Shown one piece after another: positions 55,662 to 63,639 of a stretch of DNA of 64,000 nucleotides (the first letter of the stretch is position 1; every line of letters begins with the position of its first letter). A program made the translations under genes and the position numbers. This DNA comes from Paenibacillus sp. D2_2 (GTDB lineage: Bacteria > Bacillota > Bacilli > Paenibacillales > Paenibacillaceae): positions 1,892,501-1,956,500 of the forward strand of contig NZ_CP133605.1 in NCBI RefSeq assembly GCF_031199965.1, in the 5' to 3' direction. A model generated the notes under the pieces. That model was given only the letters and a program-made list of their open reading frames with translations. It ran no database searches and was not told where the DNA came from.

Positions 55662-57706
55662 ATGGATTTGCATGAAATCCCCGTAAAGCAAGTCAGCGGC
55701 GTGAGTGCTCTCAAAGCAGGAGAGCTTCACGCCTTTGGCATCTTTACGGTAAATGATCTAATTGAATACTATCCGTTTCGTTACGAAGATTACCGACTTA
55801 AATCTTTGACAGAAGTCAAGGACGGAGACAAGATTACGGTTCAGGCCAAAATTATGGGGATTCCTGTTCTGCAGCGCTATGGGCGCAAATCAAGAATGAC
55901 CTGTAAAATGGTGGCCGAGGATTGGATGTTCACGTCGACATGGTTCAATCGCCACTTCCTGCGCGATCAATTGGTTGCCGGAAGAGAGATCATATTAACC
56001 GGGAAATGGGATCTAAAGCGTAATCAGCTTACAGTATCAGATTCGGAATTCCCGGATAAAGGCGTACAGCGAAGTGGCACCGTTCAGCCAGTCTATTCAG
56101 TTGGCGGGAAAATTACACAGAGCTGGATGCGCAAGGCGATTCATCAGGCGATGCAGCAGTATGGGGAGCTGGTTCCTGAAATCCTGCCTGAGGGGCTGCT
56201 GAAGCGCTATGATCTTATGTCGAGAAAACGGGCTATTCAGCGGATCCATCTGCCTGAGGATCAGACTGAGGGGCAGCAGGCTCGCCGCCGTATGGTCTAT
56301 GAGGAGCTGTTCCTGTTCCAACTTAAGCTGCAAGCATATCGCGCGATTAACCATGAGCGAATGGATGGCGTTACCCATATCTTTGAGAACCGGGCGATTC
56401 GGGAATTCGTGCACAGCCTCCCGTTCGAGCTAACCGATGCGCAGAAGCAAGTTGAGCTGGAGATCTTGCAGGATATGCGCTCTCCTTATTGCATGAATCG
56501 GCTACTGCAAGGCGATGTGGGTTCCGGGAAGACCGTTATCGCCGCGATTGCGCTGTTTGCCGCGGTGAAATCGGGCCATCAGGGAGCCTTTATGGTTCCT
56601 ACGGAAATTTTGGCGGAGCAGCATGCCCGTTCGCTTGCGAAGATGTTCGAGCCCTTTGGTATCTCAGTAGGGCTGCTGACGGGGAGTGTATCAGGTCGTA
56701 AGCGCAAAGATTTGCTCGCTTCCTTGCAGATGGGGCTGACGGACGTCCTTATCGGTACCCATGCTTTGATTCAGGAGGATGTCTTCTTCCGTTCGATGAG
56801 TTTGGTCGTTACGGATGAGCAGCACCGCTTCGGCGTGAATCAGCGCAGCATTTTGCGGCGCAAGGGGTTCAACCCCGATGTGCTGACGATGACTGCTACT
56901 CCGATACCCAGGACGCTGGCGATTACCGCCTTCGGAGATATGGACGTCTCCACACTGTCGGAGCGACCAAAGGGACGAAAGCCGATTTCAACCTATTGGG
57001 TGAAGCATGACATGATGGATCGTGTGCTCGGTTTTATTTCCCGTGAAATATCGCAGGGAAGACAAGCTTACTTGATTACACCGCTGATTGAGGAATCGGA
57101 AAAGTTGGATGTCCAGAATGCGATTGATCTGTACGTGTCGATGCAGCAGGCATTCCCGGACATCCGTGTTGGACTGCTGCATGGGAGAATGACCCCGAGC
57201 GAGAAGGACGAGGTCATGCGGGCGTTCTATGCGAACGAGGTGCAACTGCTCGTATCAACTACAGTTGTAGAGGTCGGCGTGGACGTGCCTAATGCTACGC
57301 TGATGATCATCATGGATGCCGACCGCTTCGGCTTGTCGCAGCTGCATCAGCTGCGCGGCCGTGTAGGACGGGGGAGCACGCGTCTTACTGCGTGCTCATC
57401 GCCGATCCGAAGACGGAGGTAGGTCAGGAACGAATGAAGGTCATGACCGATACGGACGACGGCTTCGAAGTGTCACGCCGGGACCTGGAGCTACGCGGCC
57501 CTGGGGATTTCTTCGGCACGAAGCAGAGCGGCGTGCCGGAATTCCGAATCGCGGACATGGTCAGCGATTTCGCAGTGCTCGAGGCGGCGCGTGATGACGC
57601 CGCCCGGCTGGTGGCGGACGCGTCCTTCTGGACGTCGCCCGAGTATGAGCCGCTGCGCGGCTACCTGCAGCGGGAGCAGGTGCTGCAGGGCGAAGTGATC
57701 GATTGA
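55662..57706 (+). CDS. recG: ATP-dependent DNA helicase RecG (frameshifted near 57372)
   Basis: After correction there are 681 residues, the same as B. subtilis RecG within one or two. The wedge domain (N-terminal OB fold) carries the region around GDKITVQAKIMGIP. The helicase core has LLQGDVGSGKTVIAAIA (Walker A), VTDEQHRFGVNQR (Walker B variant DEQH), TMTATPIPRTLAI and VSTTVVEVGVDVPNATLMII. One G is missing in the G run near 57370-57374; repair gives RGRVGRGEHASYCVLIADPK and leads into LRGPGDFFGTKQSG, the C-terminal RecG motif. RecG remodels stalled forks. ATG 55662 follows AAGCGAGGGATTTGAACG. Confidence 0.93.
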
Positions 57707-57707
57707 T

Positions 57708-57745
57708 GGGACACTTTGGGCTAGTCGATTAGCTCAAAGTGCCCC
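57708..57745 (+). terminator. Hairpin after recG
   Basis: GGG.CACTTTG.GCTA and TAGC.CAAAGTG.CCC pair with small interruptions immediately after the recG stop codon. It has no T run of its own; the later hairpin at 57871 does. Confidence 0.55.
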
Positions 57746-57770
57746 AAATCTGTTGCCTGCTCTCTACAAA

Positions 57771-57955
57771 ACTGCAAAAATACTTCTTTTTTTAAATAAA
57801 ACGGACCACCTAAGTGAAATTGCTGCAAATATGCATCTTTTTGATGCGAAATGCGAAGAATTAGGATGATTTTGAGAAAAAAACTGCATAATTGCAGTTT
57901 TTTTCTCAAATCTGGTGAGTTTATGGAAGAAAAGCTGCATTTTTGCAGTTTTTTT
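57771..57955. repeat. Cluster of CTGCA/TGCAG hairpin repeats
   Basis: Four related units occur within about 185 bases: ACTGCAAAAAT at 57771, TGCTGCAAATATGCATC near 57821, a hairpin at 57871-57910 with perfect 18-bp arms (TTTGAGAAAAAAACTGCA and its complement around TAAT), and GCTGCATTTTTGCAG near 57934 followed by TTTTTTT. The last two also have terminator form. This fills the gap between recG and the SpoVIF-like gene (about 380 bases); I see no gene in it. Confidence 0.65.
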
Positions 57956-58087
57956 AATTTCCGTCGGCCCTGGGTACATTTTTATTAACCATACTAGCAT
58001 CCCTAAATTCATTTTCAAGACACTATGTACAGGCCTCCCGTCATATATCTAGAAAGTAGGTGTGAATGAGGGAGGTGCAATGAGCTT

Positions 58088-58375
58088 TTGAGTTACCAAC
58101 AATTTGGCATTAGTTCGCAGTTAGTAGAGCGGGTGAAGCTTAAAATGAAGAATCCGGCCACAAAGGATCGTATGAAGATGCTGGTGGATGGTTTAACGAA
58201 ATCGGATTTGCAGGATCGCGTGAAGGTGCGCCGAATGGTGAAATCGGCAGCAGGTATATTGAACGAGCGTTTGACGGGTGTACAGGAAGAACAGATTGTC
58301 TCATTTGTAGTTGCTCAGAAAATTGATCCACGCAATACATTTCACCTGATTAAGCTGTGGGGAATGTTCCGATAG
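58088..58375 (+). CDS. Stage VI sporulation protein F-like (SpoVIF)
   Basis: The product has 95 residues from TTG 58088. The sequence KMKNPATKDRMKMLVDGLTK, SDLQDRVKVRRMVKSAAGIL and EEQIVSFVVAQKIDPRNTFH resembles the SpoVIF (YjcC) helical family, which acts late in coat assembly. The start is uncertain. ATG 58080, preceded by GGGAGGTGCA, has the far better ribosome binding site but hits TGA after three codons; one more T in the TTTT run near 58087 would join it in frame and give 98 residues. Given the many one-base losses in this sequence, that is likely. A strong terminator follows. Confidence 0.75.
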   Translation: MSYQQFGISSQLVERVKLKMKNPATKDRMKMLVDGLTKSDLQDRVKVRRMVKSAAGILNERLTGVQEEQIVSFVVAQKIDPRNTFHLIKLWGMFR

Positions 58376-58389
58376 TAGTTAAACCAAAG

Positions 58390-58426
58390 GTGAAGGTTCT
58401 TGTATAAAGAGCCTTCACTTTTTTTT
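58390..58426 (+). terminator. Rho-independent terminator
   Basis: GTGAAGGTTCT and AGAGCCTTCAC form an 11-bp stem followed by at least eight T residues. Confidence 0.92.
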
Positions 58427-58450
58427 ATAAACGAAGTGTATCGTTCCCTC

Positions 58451-58479
58451 TTTACTTCATAGTTGCCGATCGGTATAAT
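58451..58479 (+). promoter_or_regulatory. Promoter of the AraC-family gene
   Basis: TTTACT (58451-58456) and TATAAT (58474-58479) are 17 bp apart. It lies about 60 bases before the preferred start at 58538, which argues against the longer reading frame that begins at 58463 inside the promoter. Confidence 0.7.
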
Positions 58480-58537
58480 CCGAACCAATGAATGTGTACA
58501 CATCACTCGACCAATGGATGGGAAGGAGAAGCTAGAA

Positions 58538-59329
58538 TTGCAGATGTTTGGTTTCCCCTATGAGCTTATATTGTATTTTAGTCAGGATCATATCTCTTTT
58601 CTTACAAACAAAGTAGACGCCGACGATCACAGCCATCATTACATACAACTTACGATAGGACTCGAACAGCCCGTATCTATTACGGTGGAAGGTCAGCAGA
58701 TACAGGCTTCGGGACTCTTTCTCCGATCCAGTGTGATTCATCAATTACAGGGCTATCAACAGTGGCAGTGGTACATGCTGATCAATCCTGAATCAACCTT
58801 GGGAGAGCTAGTAAAGCGGGTGTATTTACAGGATTCTAATGTCTGTGTATTAGAACAAGATCAGGTCGATCAACTGCGGCAGCTTGCTACTAGGCAATTA
58901 TCTTCGATAACTAGCCAGAATGATTACAATCAGAGTATGAGGAATTTTATGCAAATTTTGCGGCTGCAGGGACAGGAGGATTATGAACATAAGTCTGATC
59001 TGGATGACCGTATCGGGGACATATTGCTCACTGTCGAGACATTTCCGGGTCATGAACTGACGGTTAGAGCGCTTAGCAAACACATGTATATTTCCGAGAG
59101 CCGATTATCGCATTTTTTCAAAGAAAAGGTAGGTATATCACTGGCAAGCTACATTGTACATCATAAATTAAGAACGGCATTCCAGGCGATTTTTAATGGC
59201 GTGTCGATGACAGAAGCTGCGATAGAGGCCGGCTTCAGTAGTTCCTCTCATTTCTCTAGAACCGTTAGAAACAAGCTGGGCATGACCGCACGCTCGATCG
59301 TGCAGAATAGCAGATTTTTGAAAGTGTAA
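58538..59329 (+). CDS. AraC family transcriptional regulator
   Basis: The product has 263 residues from TTG 58538, which lies nine bases after AAGGAG; ATG 58544 is an alternative. The C-terminal AraC domain contains two helix-turn-helix units: VRALSKHMYISESRLSHFFK and MTEAAIEAGFSSSSHFSRTV, ending FLKV. The N-terminal 150 residues form a small sensory domain (HHYIQLTIGLEQPVSITVEG) of the cupin-like type. The inducer is unknown. The transglutaminase-like gene follows 44 bases downstream in the same direction and is a possible target or partner. Confidence 0.87.
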   Translation: MQMFGFPYELILYFSQDHISFLTNKVDADDHSHHYIQLTIGLEQPVSITVEGQQIQASGLFLRSSVIHQLQGYQQWQWYMLINPESTLGELVKRVYLQDSNVCVLEQDQVDQLRQLATRQLSSITSQNDYNQSMRNFMQILRLQGQEDYEHKSDLDDRIGDILLTVETFPGHELTVRALSKHMYISESRLSHFFKEKVGISLASYIVHHKLRTAFQAIFNGVSMTEAAIEAGFSSSSHFSRTVRNKLGMTARSIVQNSRFLKV

Positions 59330-59373
59330 CGATCGTCATCTTCCTTATACTTATAGCAAAAGGGGGGATGATC

Positions 59374-60084
59374 GTGGAAGCATTCCTACAAGCTACAGTA
59401 TTAGTAGACTATAAACATCCATCGATTGAGCAGCTCATTAGGACGAAGGGCTGGAGCCGGGACGAGCTTACCGAATACGAAAAAATCCGTCAAATCTACG
59501 ATTATGTAAGAAATCAGATCAAATTTGGCTACAACCGCGGCGATGACATTCCTGCTTCGGAGGTGCTTGCTGATGGATATGGGCAATGCAATACCAAGAG
59601 TATTCTATTGATGGCACTGCTGCGGGGCGCAGGGATTGCGTGCCGAATTCATGGCTTTTATATCGATAAAAAAATGCAAAAGGGCGCGCTTACTGGCATC
59701 ATTTATACCTTTGCACCTGCGAATATCGTTCATGCGTGGACAGAAGTATGGTTTGAGGGAAAATGGGTAGCTTTGGAGGGAGTTATTATCGATGATCCTT
59801 ATCTCAAGCAGGTGCAGGATAGACTTTGCAGCTATAACGGAGGTTATATCGGATACGGGATTTCGATCAAAGATAAGGCGGGGATTAATCTCTGCTGGCG
59901 CGGGGAGAGCACCTATATTCAGAGCTTCTCGATTACCGAAGACTTAGGGTATTTCGACCATCCTGATGATTTTTTCGCCAAGTACAACAATGTCAAAGGC
60001 GCTGTGAAAAAATTATTATTAAATCTGCTGCGCAAACGGGTTAACCGGCAAACGGACGCGATTCGAAAGGGTAGAAGGCAATAA
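59374..60084 (+). CDS. Transglutaminase-like domain protein
   Basis: The product has 236 residues from GTG 59374, which is six bases after AAGGGGGG (ATG 59368 sits too close to it). The Cys-His-Asp/Glu papain-like triad of bacterial transglutaminase-core proteins is visible: GYGQCNTKSILLMALLRGAG (Cys about 72), NIVHAWTEVWFEGKWVALEG (His about 120) and the acidic residue in ALEGVIIDDPY. There is no signal peptide. Members act as proteases or amidases more often than as true transglutaminases, so the reaction is unknown. The C-terminus is basic (RKRVNRQTDAIRKGRRQ). It probably shares a transcript with the upstream AraC gene; a terminator follows. Confidence 0.82.
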   Translation: MEAFLQATVLVDYKHPSIEQLIRTKGWSRDELTEYEKIRQIYDYVRNQIKFGYNRGDDIPASEVLADGYGQCNTKSILLMALLRGAGIACRIHGFYIDKKMQKGALTGIIYTFAPANIVHAWTEVWFEGKWVALEGVIIDDPYLKQVQDRLCSYNGGYIGYGISIKDKAGINLCWRGESTYIQSFSITEDLGYFDHPDDFFAKYNNVKGAVKKLLLNLLRKRVNRQTDAIRKGRRQ

Positions 60085-60089
60085 ACAAA

Positions 60090-60126
60090 TGAGGTTAGCC
60101 TCTTCAACAGGCCGACCTCATTTTTT
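60090..60126 (+). terminator. Rho-independent terminator
   Basis: TGAGGT.AGCC and GGC..ACCTCA pair around a ten-base loop and are followed by six T residues, just after the transglutaminase-like gene. Confidence 0.9.
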
Positions 60127-60183
60127 ATACCATTGTTTCTCCTTGAGTATAGAAAAATACTATTTACATATCTGTCTTGTTTT

Positions 60184-60211
60184 TTGCCAGGGATTGATGT
60201 ATTTTTATATT
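60184..60211 (+). promoter_or_regulatory. Promoter of the TetR gene
   Basis: TTGCCA (60184-60189) and TATATT (60206-60211) are 16 bp apart and lie 34 bases before the TetR start. Confidence 0.5.
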
Positions 60212-60229
60212 GACATGTTAGTAGGTCAA
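60210..60229. promoter_or_regulatory. Candidate TetR operator
   Basis: TTGACATGTTAGTAGGTCAA has TTGAC and GTCAA arms separated by ten bases and overlaps the end of the -10 box. This position would allow autorepression. The 'TTGAC...GTCAA' arms are typical of TetR-family sites, but this is unproven. Confidence 0.45.
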
Positions 60230-60244
60230 AAAAAGGAGGCAGAC

Positions 60245-60925
60245 ATGACTCCGCGTACAAAAGAACAAAATGAAGAAATTCGAAATCGGCGGATTGCTGA
60301 AATTATCCAAGCTGCGGCTGATGTTTATTTAGATAAGGGTATGCTGCTGGAGATTCGTGATGTTGCCCGCTTGGCCGGCCTCGGTTATGGAACGGTATAT
60401 CATTACTATAAGAACAAAATAGACTTATTGCATGACTTGCTGTGGCAAGCTCTGGAGAGAACCGCAGCGGTTGTTGATCGGTTAATCGATGAATCGCGGA
60501 CGCTCCCCGGTGGCACACTTCCTTATACAGTAGAAATATCGGGGGGCACAGCCTTGGCTAGGACTAAAGAAACGGAACCTAAGGTCTGGCATGTTCTTGT
60601 CGCAGGCCTCTTGAGGACCTGGTCAGAGGATCATGCAGCGTATTTGGTGTACCAGCTTGGTAATGAGGATTACCGCCAGCTTCCCGAGGAACAGGCTTTG
60701 CCTCTAAGCAAGGCGTATCGGGAGCATATAGTGATTCCACTATCTCAGCTGATTGAACAAGGGGTGGTAGAAGCTACCCCAGGCATGTCTGCCCTAGATA
60801 CGGAGGCCAAAATACGGATGCTGTTGTCGGCGATGACAGGCTGCACGTTGCTGCCGCTTCGGCGAGGGACGCTATACACCGAAGCGGAGGGAATTGCTAG
60901 CTTCCTGTGTGCGGGACTGACTTGA
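60245..60925 (+). CDS. TetR family transcriptional regulator
   Basis: The product has 226 residues from ATG 60245, which follows AAAAAAAGGAGGCAGAC. The frame is open upstream into the preceding terminator but the ribosome binding site is decisive. The N-terminal helix-turn-helix has IAEIIQAAADVYLDKGMLLE and IRDVARLAGLGYGTVYHYYK at about residues 18-60. The C-terminal ligand domain is helical and not recognisable by function. It probably autoregulates through the inverted repeat at 60210. No target gene is obvious; map follows in the same direction after 127 bases. Confidence 0.88.
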   Translation: MTPRTKEQNEEIRNRRIAEIIQAAADVYLDKGMLLEIRDVARLAGLGYGTVYHYYKNKIDLLHDLLWQALERTAAVVDRLIDESRTLPGGTLPYTVEISGGTALARTKETEPKVWHVLVAGLLRTWSEDHAAYLVYQLGNEDYRQLPEEQALPLSKAYREHIVIPLSQLIEQGVVEATPGMSALDTEAKIRMLLSAMTGCTLLPLRRGTLYTEAEGIASFLCAGLT

Positions 60926-61015
60926 GGATTGGTCGATGGGTAACTTTGTAGACCAGACCCTTAAGTCGCGTTTGTTGATGGGATATTACTGTCCGCCGTA
61001 TGGAGGTTAAAGGGT

Positions 61016-61084
61016 ATGCAAATGCCCGAAAATGAAGGAGTGGAAGAGAAAGATGATTATTTTAAAATCACCGCGAGAGATTGA
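61016..61084 (+). CDS. Short upstream ORF overlapping the map start
   Basis: A 22-codon frame, MQMPENEGVEEKDDYFKITA then RD, starts at ATG 61016 with a much stronger ribosome binding site (GGAGGTTAAAGGGT) than map itself. It overlaps the first 32 bases of map in another frame. It may be a leader peptide coupling translation, or a sign that map's start region contains an indel. It has no recognisable domain. Confidence 0.35.
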   Translation: MQMPENEGVEEKDDYFKITARD

Positions 61085-61799
61085 AGACATGAAACCAGCT
61101 AGCCAAATTGTGGCCGATTGCCACCGCGAGGTTGCTAAGCTGATCAAGCCGGGGATTACTACCCAGGAGATCAACGACTTCGTGGCTAGACATATTACCA
61201 AGCTTGGCGGTAAGCAGTTTACGAAAGGATACCACGGCTTCCCTGCTGAGACCTGTGCCTCGGTGAATGATGTAGTGGCACATGGCTTTCCCGGTAATCG
61301 ACCTCTAGAAGAAGGCGACTTGCTTAAACTGGATATCGTTGCTGAATATGACGGATGGTTCGGCGATTCCTGCTGGTGCTATGCTGTCGGCCAGATTAGT
61401 CCTCAGGCTGAGCAGTTGATGAAGGTGACGAAAGAATGCCTCGATATCGGGATAAGTAAAGCTCTACCGGGTAATCGTCTCGGCGACGTTACATCAGCAA
61501 TTCAGCAACATGCTGAATCGAACGGCTTCTCAGTTGTTCGCGACTTGCTAGCACACGGGATCGGGCGCAGCTTGCATGAAGATCCTAGCTTCGAGCATAT
61601 TGGTGTTGCAGGGAAGGGGCTGCGTCTAAGGGAAGGCATGGTATTAACTATTGAACCGATGATTAATCAAGGCACGTTCCGGATTACGATCGACGATGAT
61701 AAATGGACAGCAAGAACGGCTGATGGCAAACTCTCTGCTCAATTCGAGCATACTGTGGCGCTTACTCAGGATGGTCCGCTTGTTCTGACCGCGCATTAA
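61053..61799 (+). CDS. map: Methionine aminopeptidase type I
   Basis: The product has 248 residues from ATG 61053, which follows GGAAGAGAAAG. It starts MIILKSPREIEDMKPASQIV. The metal-binding residues of MetAP are present: two Asp in LKLDIVAEYDGWFGDSCWCY, His in LLAHGIGRSLHEDP, Glu in LTIEPMINQGT and Glu in FEHTVAL. It removes the initiator Met from new proteins after deformylation. The ribosomal-protein cluster usually contains a map gene, so this may be a second copy. It is preceded by a short overlapping frame with a better ribosome binding site. Confidence 0.93.
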   Translation: MIILKSPREIEDMKPASQIVADCHREVAKLIKPGITTQEINDFVARHITKLGGKQFTKGYHGFPAETCASVNDVVAHGFPGNRPLEEGDLLKLDIVAEYDGWFGDSCWCYAVGQISPQAEQLMKVTKECLDIGISKALPGNRLGDVTSAIQQHAESNGFSVVRDLLAHGIGRSLHEDPSFEHIGVAGKGLRLREGMVLTIEPMINQGTFRITIDDDKWTARTADGKLSAQFEHTVALTQDGPLVLTAH

Positions 61800-61835
61800 T
61801 AAATAAGATCCTCAATCAGATAGTCACTCATTCAG

Positions 61836-61869
61836 AACCGGTTAAGCTTAATTGCTTGGCCAGTTTTTT
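61836..61869 (+). terminator. Terminator after map
   Basis: AACCGGTTAAGC and GCTTGGCCAGTT pair imperfectly (with G-U pairs) around a six-base loop and end in TTTTTT. Confidence 0.75.
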
Positions 61870-61929
61870 ATTTGTAGAAATAACCAGCAATAACCTATTG
61901 CCAAGGGGAATATTTGTTCGTATTATGAG

Positions 61930-61949
61930 TATAATAGGAACAAACGTTC
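61930..61949 (+). promoter_or_regulatory. LexA (SOS) box with overlapping promoter
   Basis: GAACAAACGTTC (61938-61949) matches the Gram-positive LexA box GAAC-N4-GTTC. It lies directly after TATAAT (61930-61935), where bound LexA would block transcription. No clear -35 box is visible. It puts the polymerase operon downstream under SOS control. Confidence 0.8.
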
Positions 61950-61967
61950 TTACGGAAGGTGAGTTTA

Positions 61968-61999
61968 TGATTTATAGCTTGCGAAGTGGGCTAAGATGA
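61968..61999 (+). CDS. Ten-codon leader frame coupled to the next gene
   Basis: ATG 61968 follows GGAAGGTGAGTTT, an excellent ribosome binding site. It encodes MIYSLRSGLR and its TGA overlaps the ATG of the next gene (61996). This could be translational coupling by a leader peptide, or the true N-terminus of that gene displaced by an indel. Confidence 0.35.
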
Positions 62000-62404
62000 G
62001 CCCAATTCCTTGGCAGACGCCAGAAGAGGCGGAGTTCGTGAAGGAATCGATTCTGCTGCCGATCATCCTGGATGTGCTAGAGAGACCGTACAGCGGTAGT
62101 TCGGGCGGGATTGAAGCTGCCGGAGATATATGGCGAACTAATCGATTTGCTACAAAAGGCAGCTACGATGGAGTTAACCCGGGCTCGGCAAGGCTTGCGC
62201 CAACATGGAATGAAGATCTATAAGGAGCGCCGAACGGTGCTTGGCATCGAGGCGGATTATTTATGCCGTGGGTATCATTATGAATTTTCTATGTTGTGGG
62301 GGCTCGTCAAGGCGGAAATCCTGCAGCGGATTCGCAGCTATCTGAGCATCTCTCCAGGTGGCTCCCTAGAAGTCTACAATGCAAAAGAAGGGGATGGCTC
62401 ATGA
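61996..62404 (+). CDS. Conserved hypothetical protein of the SOS polymerase operon (frameshifted near 62083)
   Basis: After correction there are 136 residues. I do not recognise a domain. It starts MSPIPWQTPEEAEFVKESIL and is strongly helical, with basic stretches (RARQGLRQHGMKIYKERRTV). The frame breaks near 62083: two bases are missing from a GAGAGA run, and repair gives VLERDRTAVVRAGLKLPEIY. It starts after the SOS box and its stop overlaps the start of the polymerase gene (ATGA), so it is very likely co-expressed and may assist that polymerase, in the way YolD-like proteins are thought to. That role is inferred from position. Confidence 0.68.
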
Positions 62405-63639
62405 AGCAGCGGGACCGCGTCATTATGATGGGAGACTGCCAGTCGTTCTATGCCAGTGTCGAGAAGGCAGACTATCCGCAATATAAAGATCGTCCGTTGA
62501 TCGTTGCCGGCGATCCCAAACGCCGTTCCGGCATTGTGCTGGCGGCTTGTCCGATCGCCAAGCGTTACGGGGTAACGACTGCGGAGAATGTAGGGACCGC
62601 GCTGGCAAAATGCCCCGAGCTCGTTGTAATGAGGCCAAGAATGGAGAAATATATCCAGGTATCGCTGCAGATTACGGATATTATGAGGCAATTTACTGAT
62701 CTGGTAGAGCCCTATAGCATTGATGAACAGCATTTGGATGTAACCGGGAGCCTATCCTTGTTCGGAGACCCGGATACTCTGGCGCGTATAATTCAGGCCG
62801 ACATCCAGAATAAGACGGGAGTGCGCTGCCGATTTGGGATTAGCTATAACAAGGCGGTCAGCAAGATGGCCTGCGATATTTTCGCTAAGAAGAATGCGGA
62901 TGGTATCTATCTTCTTCCCCAGGAGAAGCTTCAGAAGGTGCTCTGGCCGTTGCCAATTCGGAAATTGTTGATGGTCGGCTCGCGAATGGAAGGGCATCTT
63001 ATCAAAATGGGAATGCCGACAATTGGCCATTTGGCGAATGCCCCGATGCAGAGGCTCAGAGCTCGCTTCGGAGTAAATGGGGAATTGTTGTGGCGTCTGG
63101 CCAATGGCATCGATCCTTCGCCAGTGAATCCCTATAGCCATCAAGGCGTCAAATCAATCGGTCATGAGATGACATTGCCGCGTGATTACTACTCCCTGGA
63201 GACGATTGCCGTTCCGCTCTTAGAGCTGACGGAACTCGTCTGCCGACGATGCCGGGATAAAGGGTTCATGGGTAGTGTGGTCAGCGTTAGCTGCCGGGGA
63301 GCGGATTTCGACCAACCAGCCGGATTTTCACGGCAAATGAAGCTGGCTGACCCGACAAATGTCACCAACCAGATCTACGAAGCGGTGATGGCGCTGTTCC
63401 GCAAGCATTGGAACGATCTCCCTGTGCGCAAGGTGGGCGTTACCTTGTCAGGATTAGTAGAGGATGATGCGTATCAACTGACCTTATTTGATGAGCGGCC
63501 CAAATATCAGGCACTGGAAAGAGCGACGGATGAGATTAAGCGAAAGTACGGAGACTCAGCTATTCTCAGAGCGGTATCACTAACGCCTTCAGGCCAAGCC
63601 AGAGACCGGGCAGGCAAGATTGGAGGACATTATCGATGA
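62401..63639 (+). CDS. Y-family DNA polymerase (UvrX/YqjW/UmuC-like)
   Basis: The product has 412 residues from ATG 62401 (after AAGGGGATGGCTC); the frame extends upstream, but the overlap with the preceding stop codon favours this start. Catalytic motifs are MGDCQSFYASVEKA (first Asp; Tyr at the steric-gate position, as in UmuC) and YSIDEQHLDVTGS (second Asp and Glu). The thumb has two helix-hairpin-helix-like segments and the little finger begins near residue 240. Such enzymes copy past DNA lesions with low fidelity. An SOS box lies upstream and a YolD-like gene follows, overlapping the stop (ATGA), the arrangement of B. subtilis yqjW-yqjX. Confidence 0.9.
   Translation: MKQRDRVIMMGDCQSFYASVEKADYPQYKDRPLIVAGDPKRRSGIVLAACPIAKRYGVTTAENVGTALAKCPELVVMRPRMEKYIQVSLQITDIMRQFTDLVEPYSIDEQHLDVTGSLSLFGDPDTLARIIQADIQNKTGVRCRFGISYNKAVSKMACDIFAKKNADGIYLLPQEKLQKVLWPLPIRKLLMVGSRMEGHLIKMGMPTIGHLANAPMQRLRARFGVNGELLWRLANGIDPSPVNPYSHQGVKSIGHEMTLPRDYYSLETIAVPLLELTELVCRRCRDKGFMGSVVSVSCRGADFDQPAGFSRQMKLADPTNVTNQIYEAVMALFRKHWNDLPVRKVGVTLSGLVEDDAYQLTLFDERPKYQALERATDEIKRKYGDSAILRAVSLTPSGQARDRAGKIGGHYR

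Noticed and set aside
57771-57955. CRISPR-like array
   Set aside because: Units are palindromic, differ in length and sequence, are not evenly spaced and have no cas genes nearby.
57764-58018. 84-codon minus-strand frame with internally similar segments (KKTAKMQLFF, KKTAIMQFFS)
   Set aside because: The similarity comes from the CTGCA hairpin repeats being read in one frame. There is no ribosome binding site and no family resemblance.
58463-58537. Longer start for the AraC gene at TTG 58463
   Set aside because: This segment contains the TATAAT of a well-spaced promoter and lacks a ribosome binding site; TTG 58538 has AAGGAG at nine bases.
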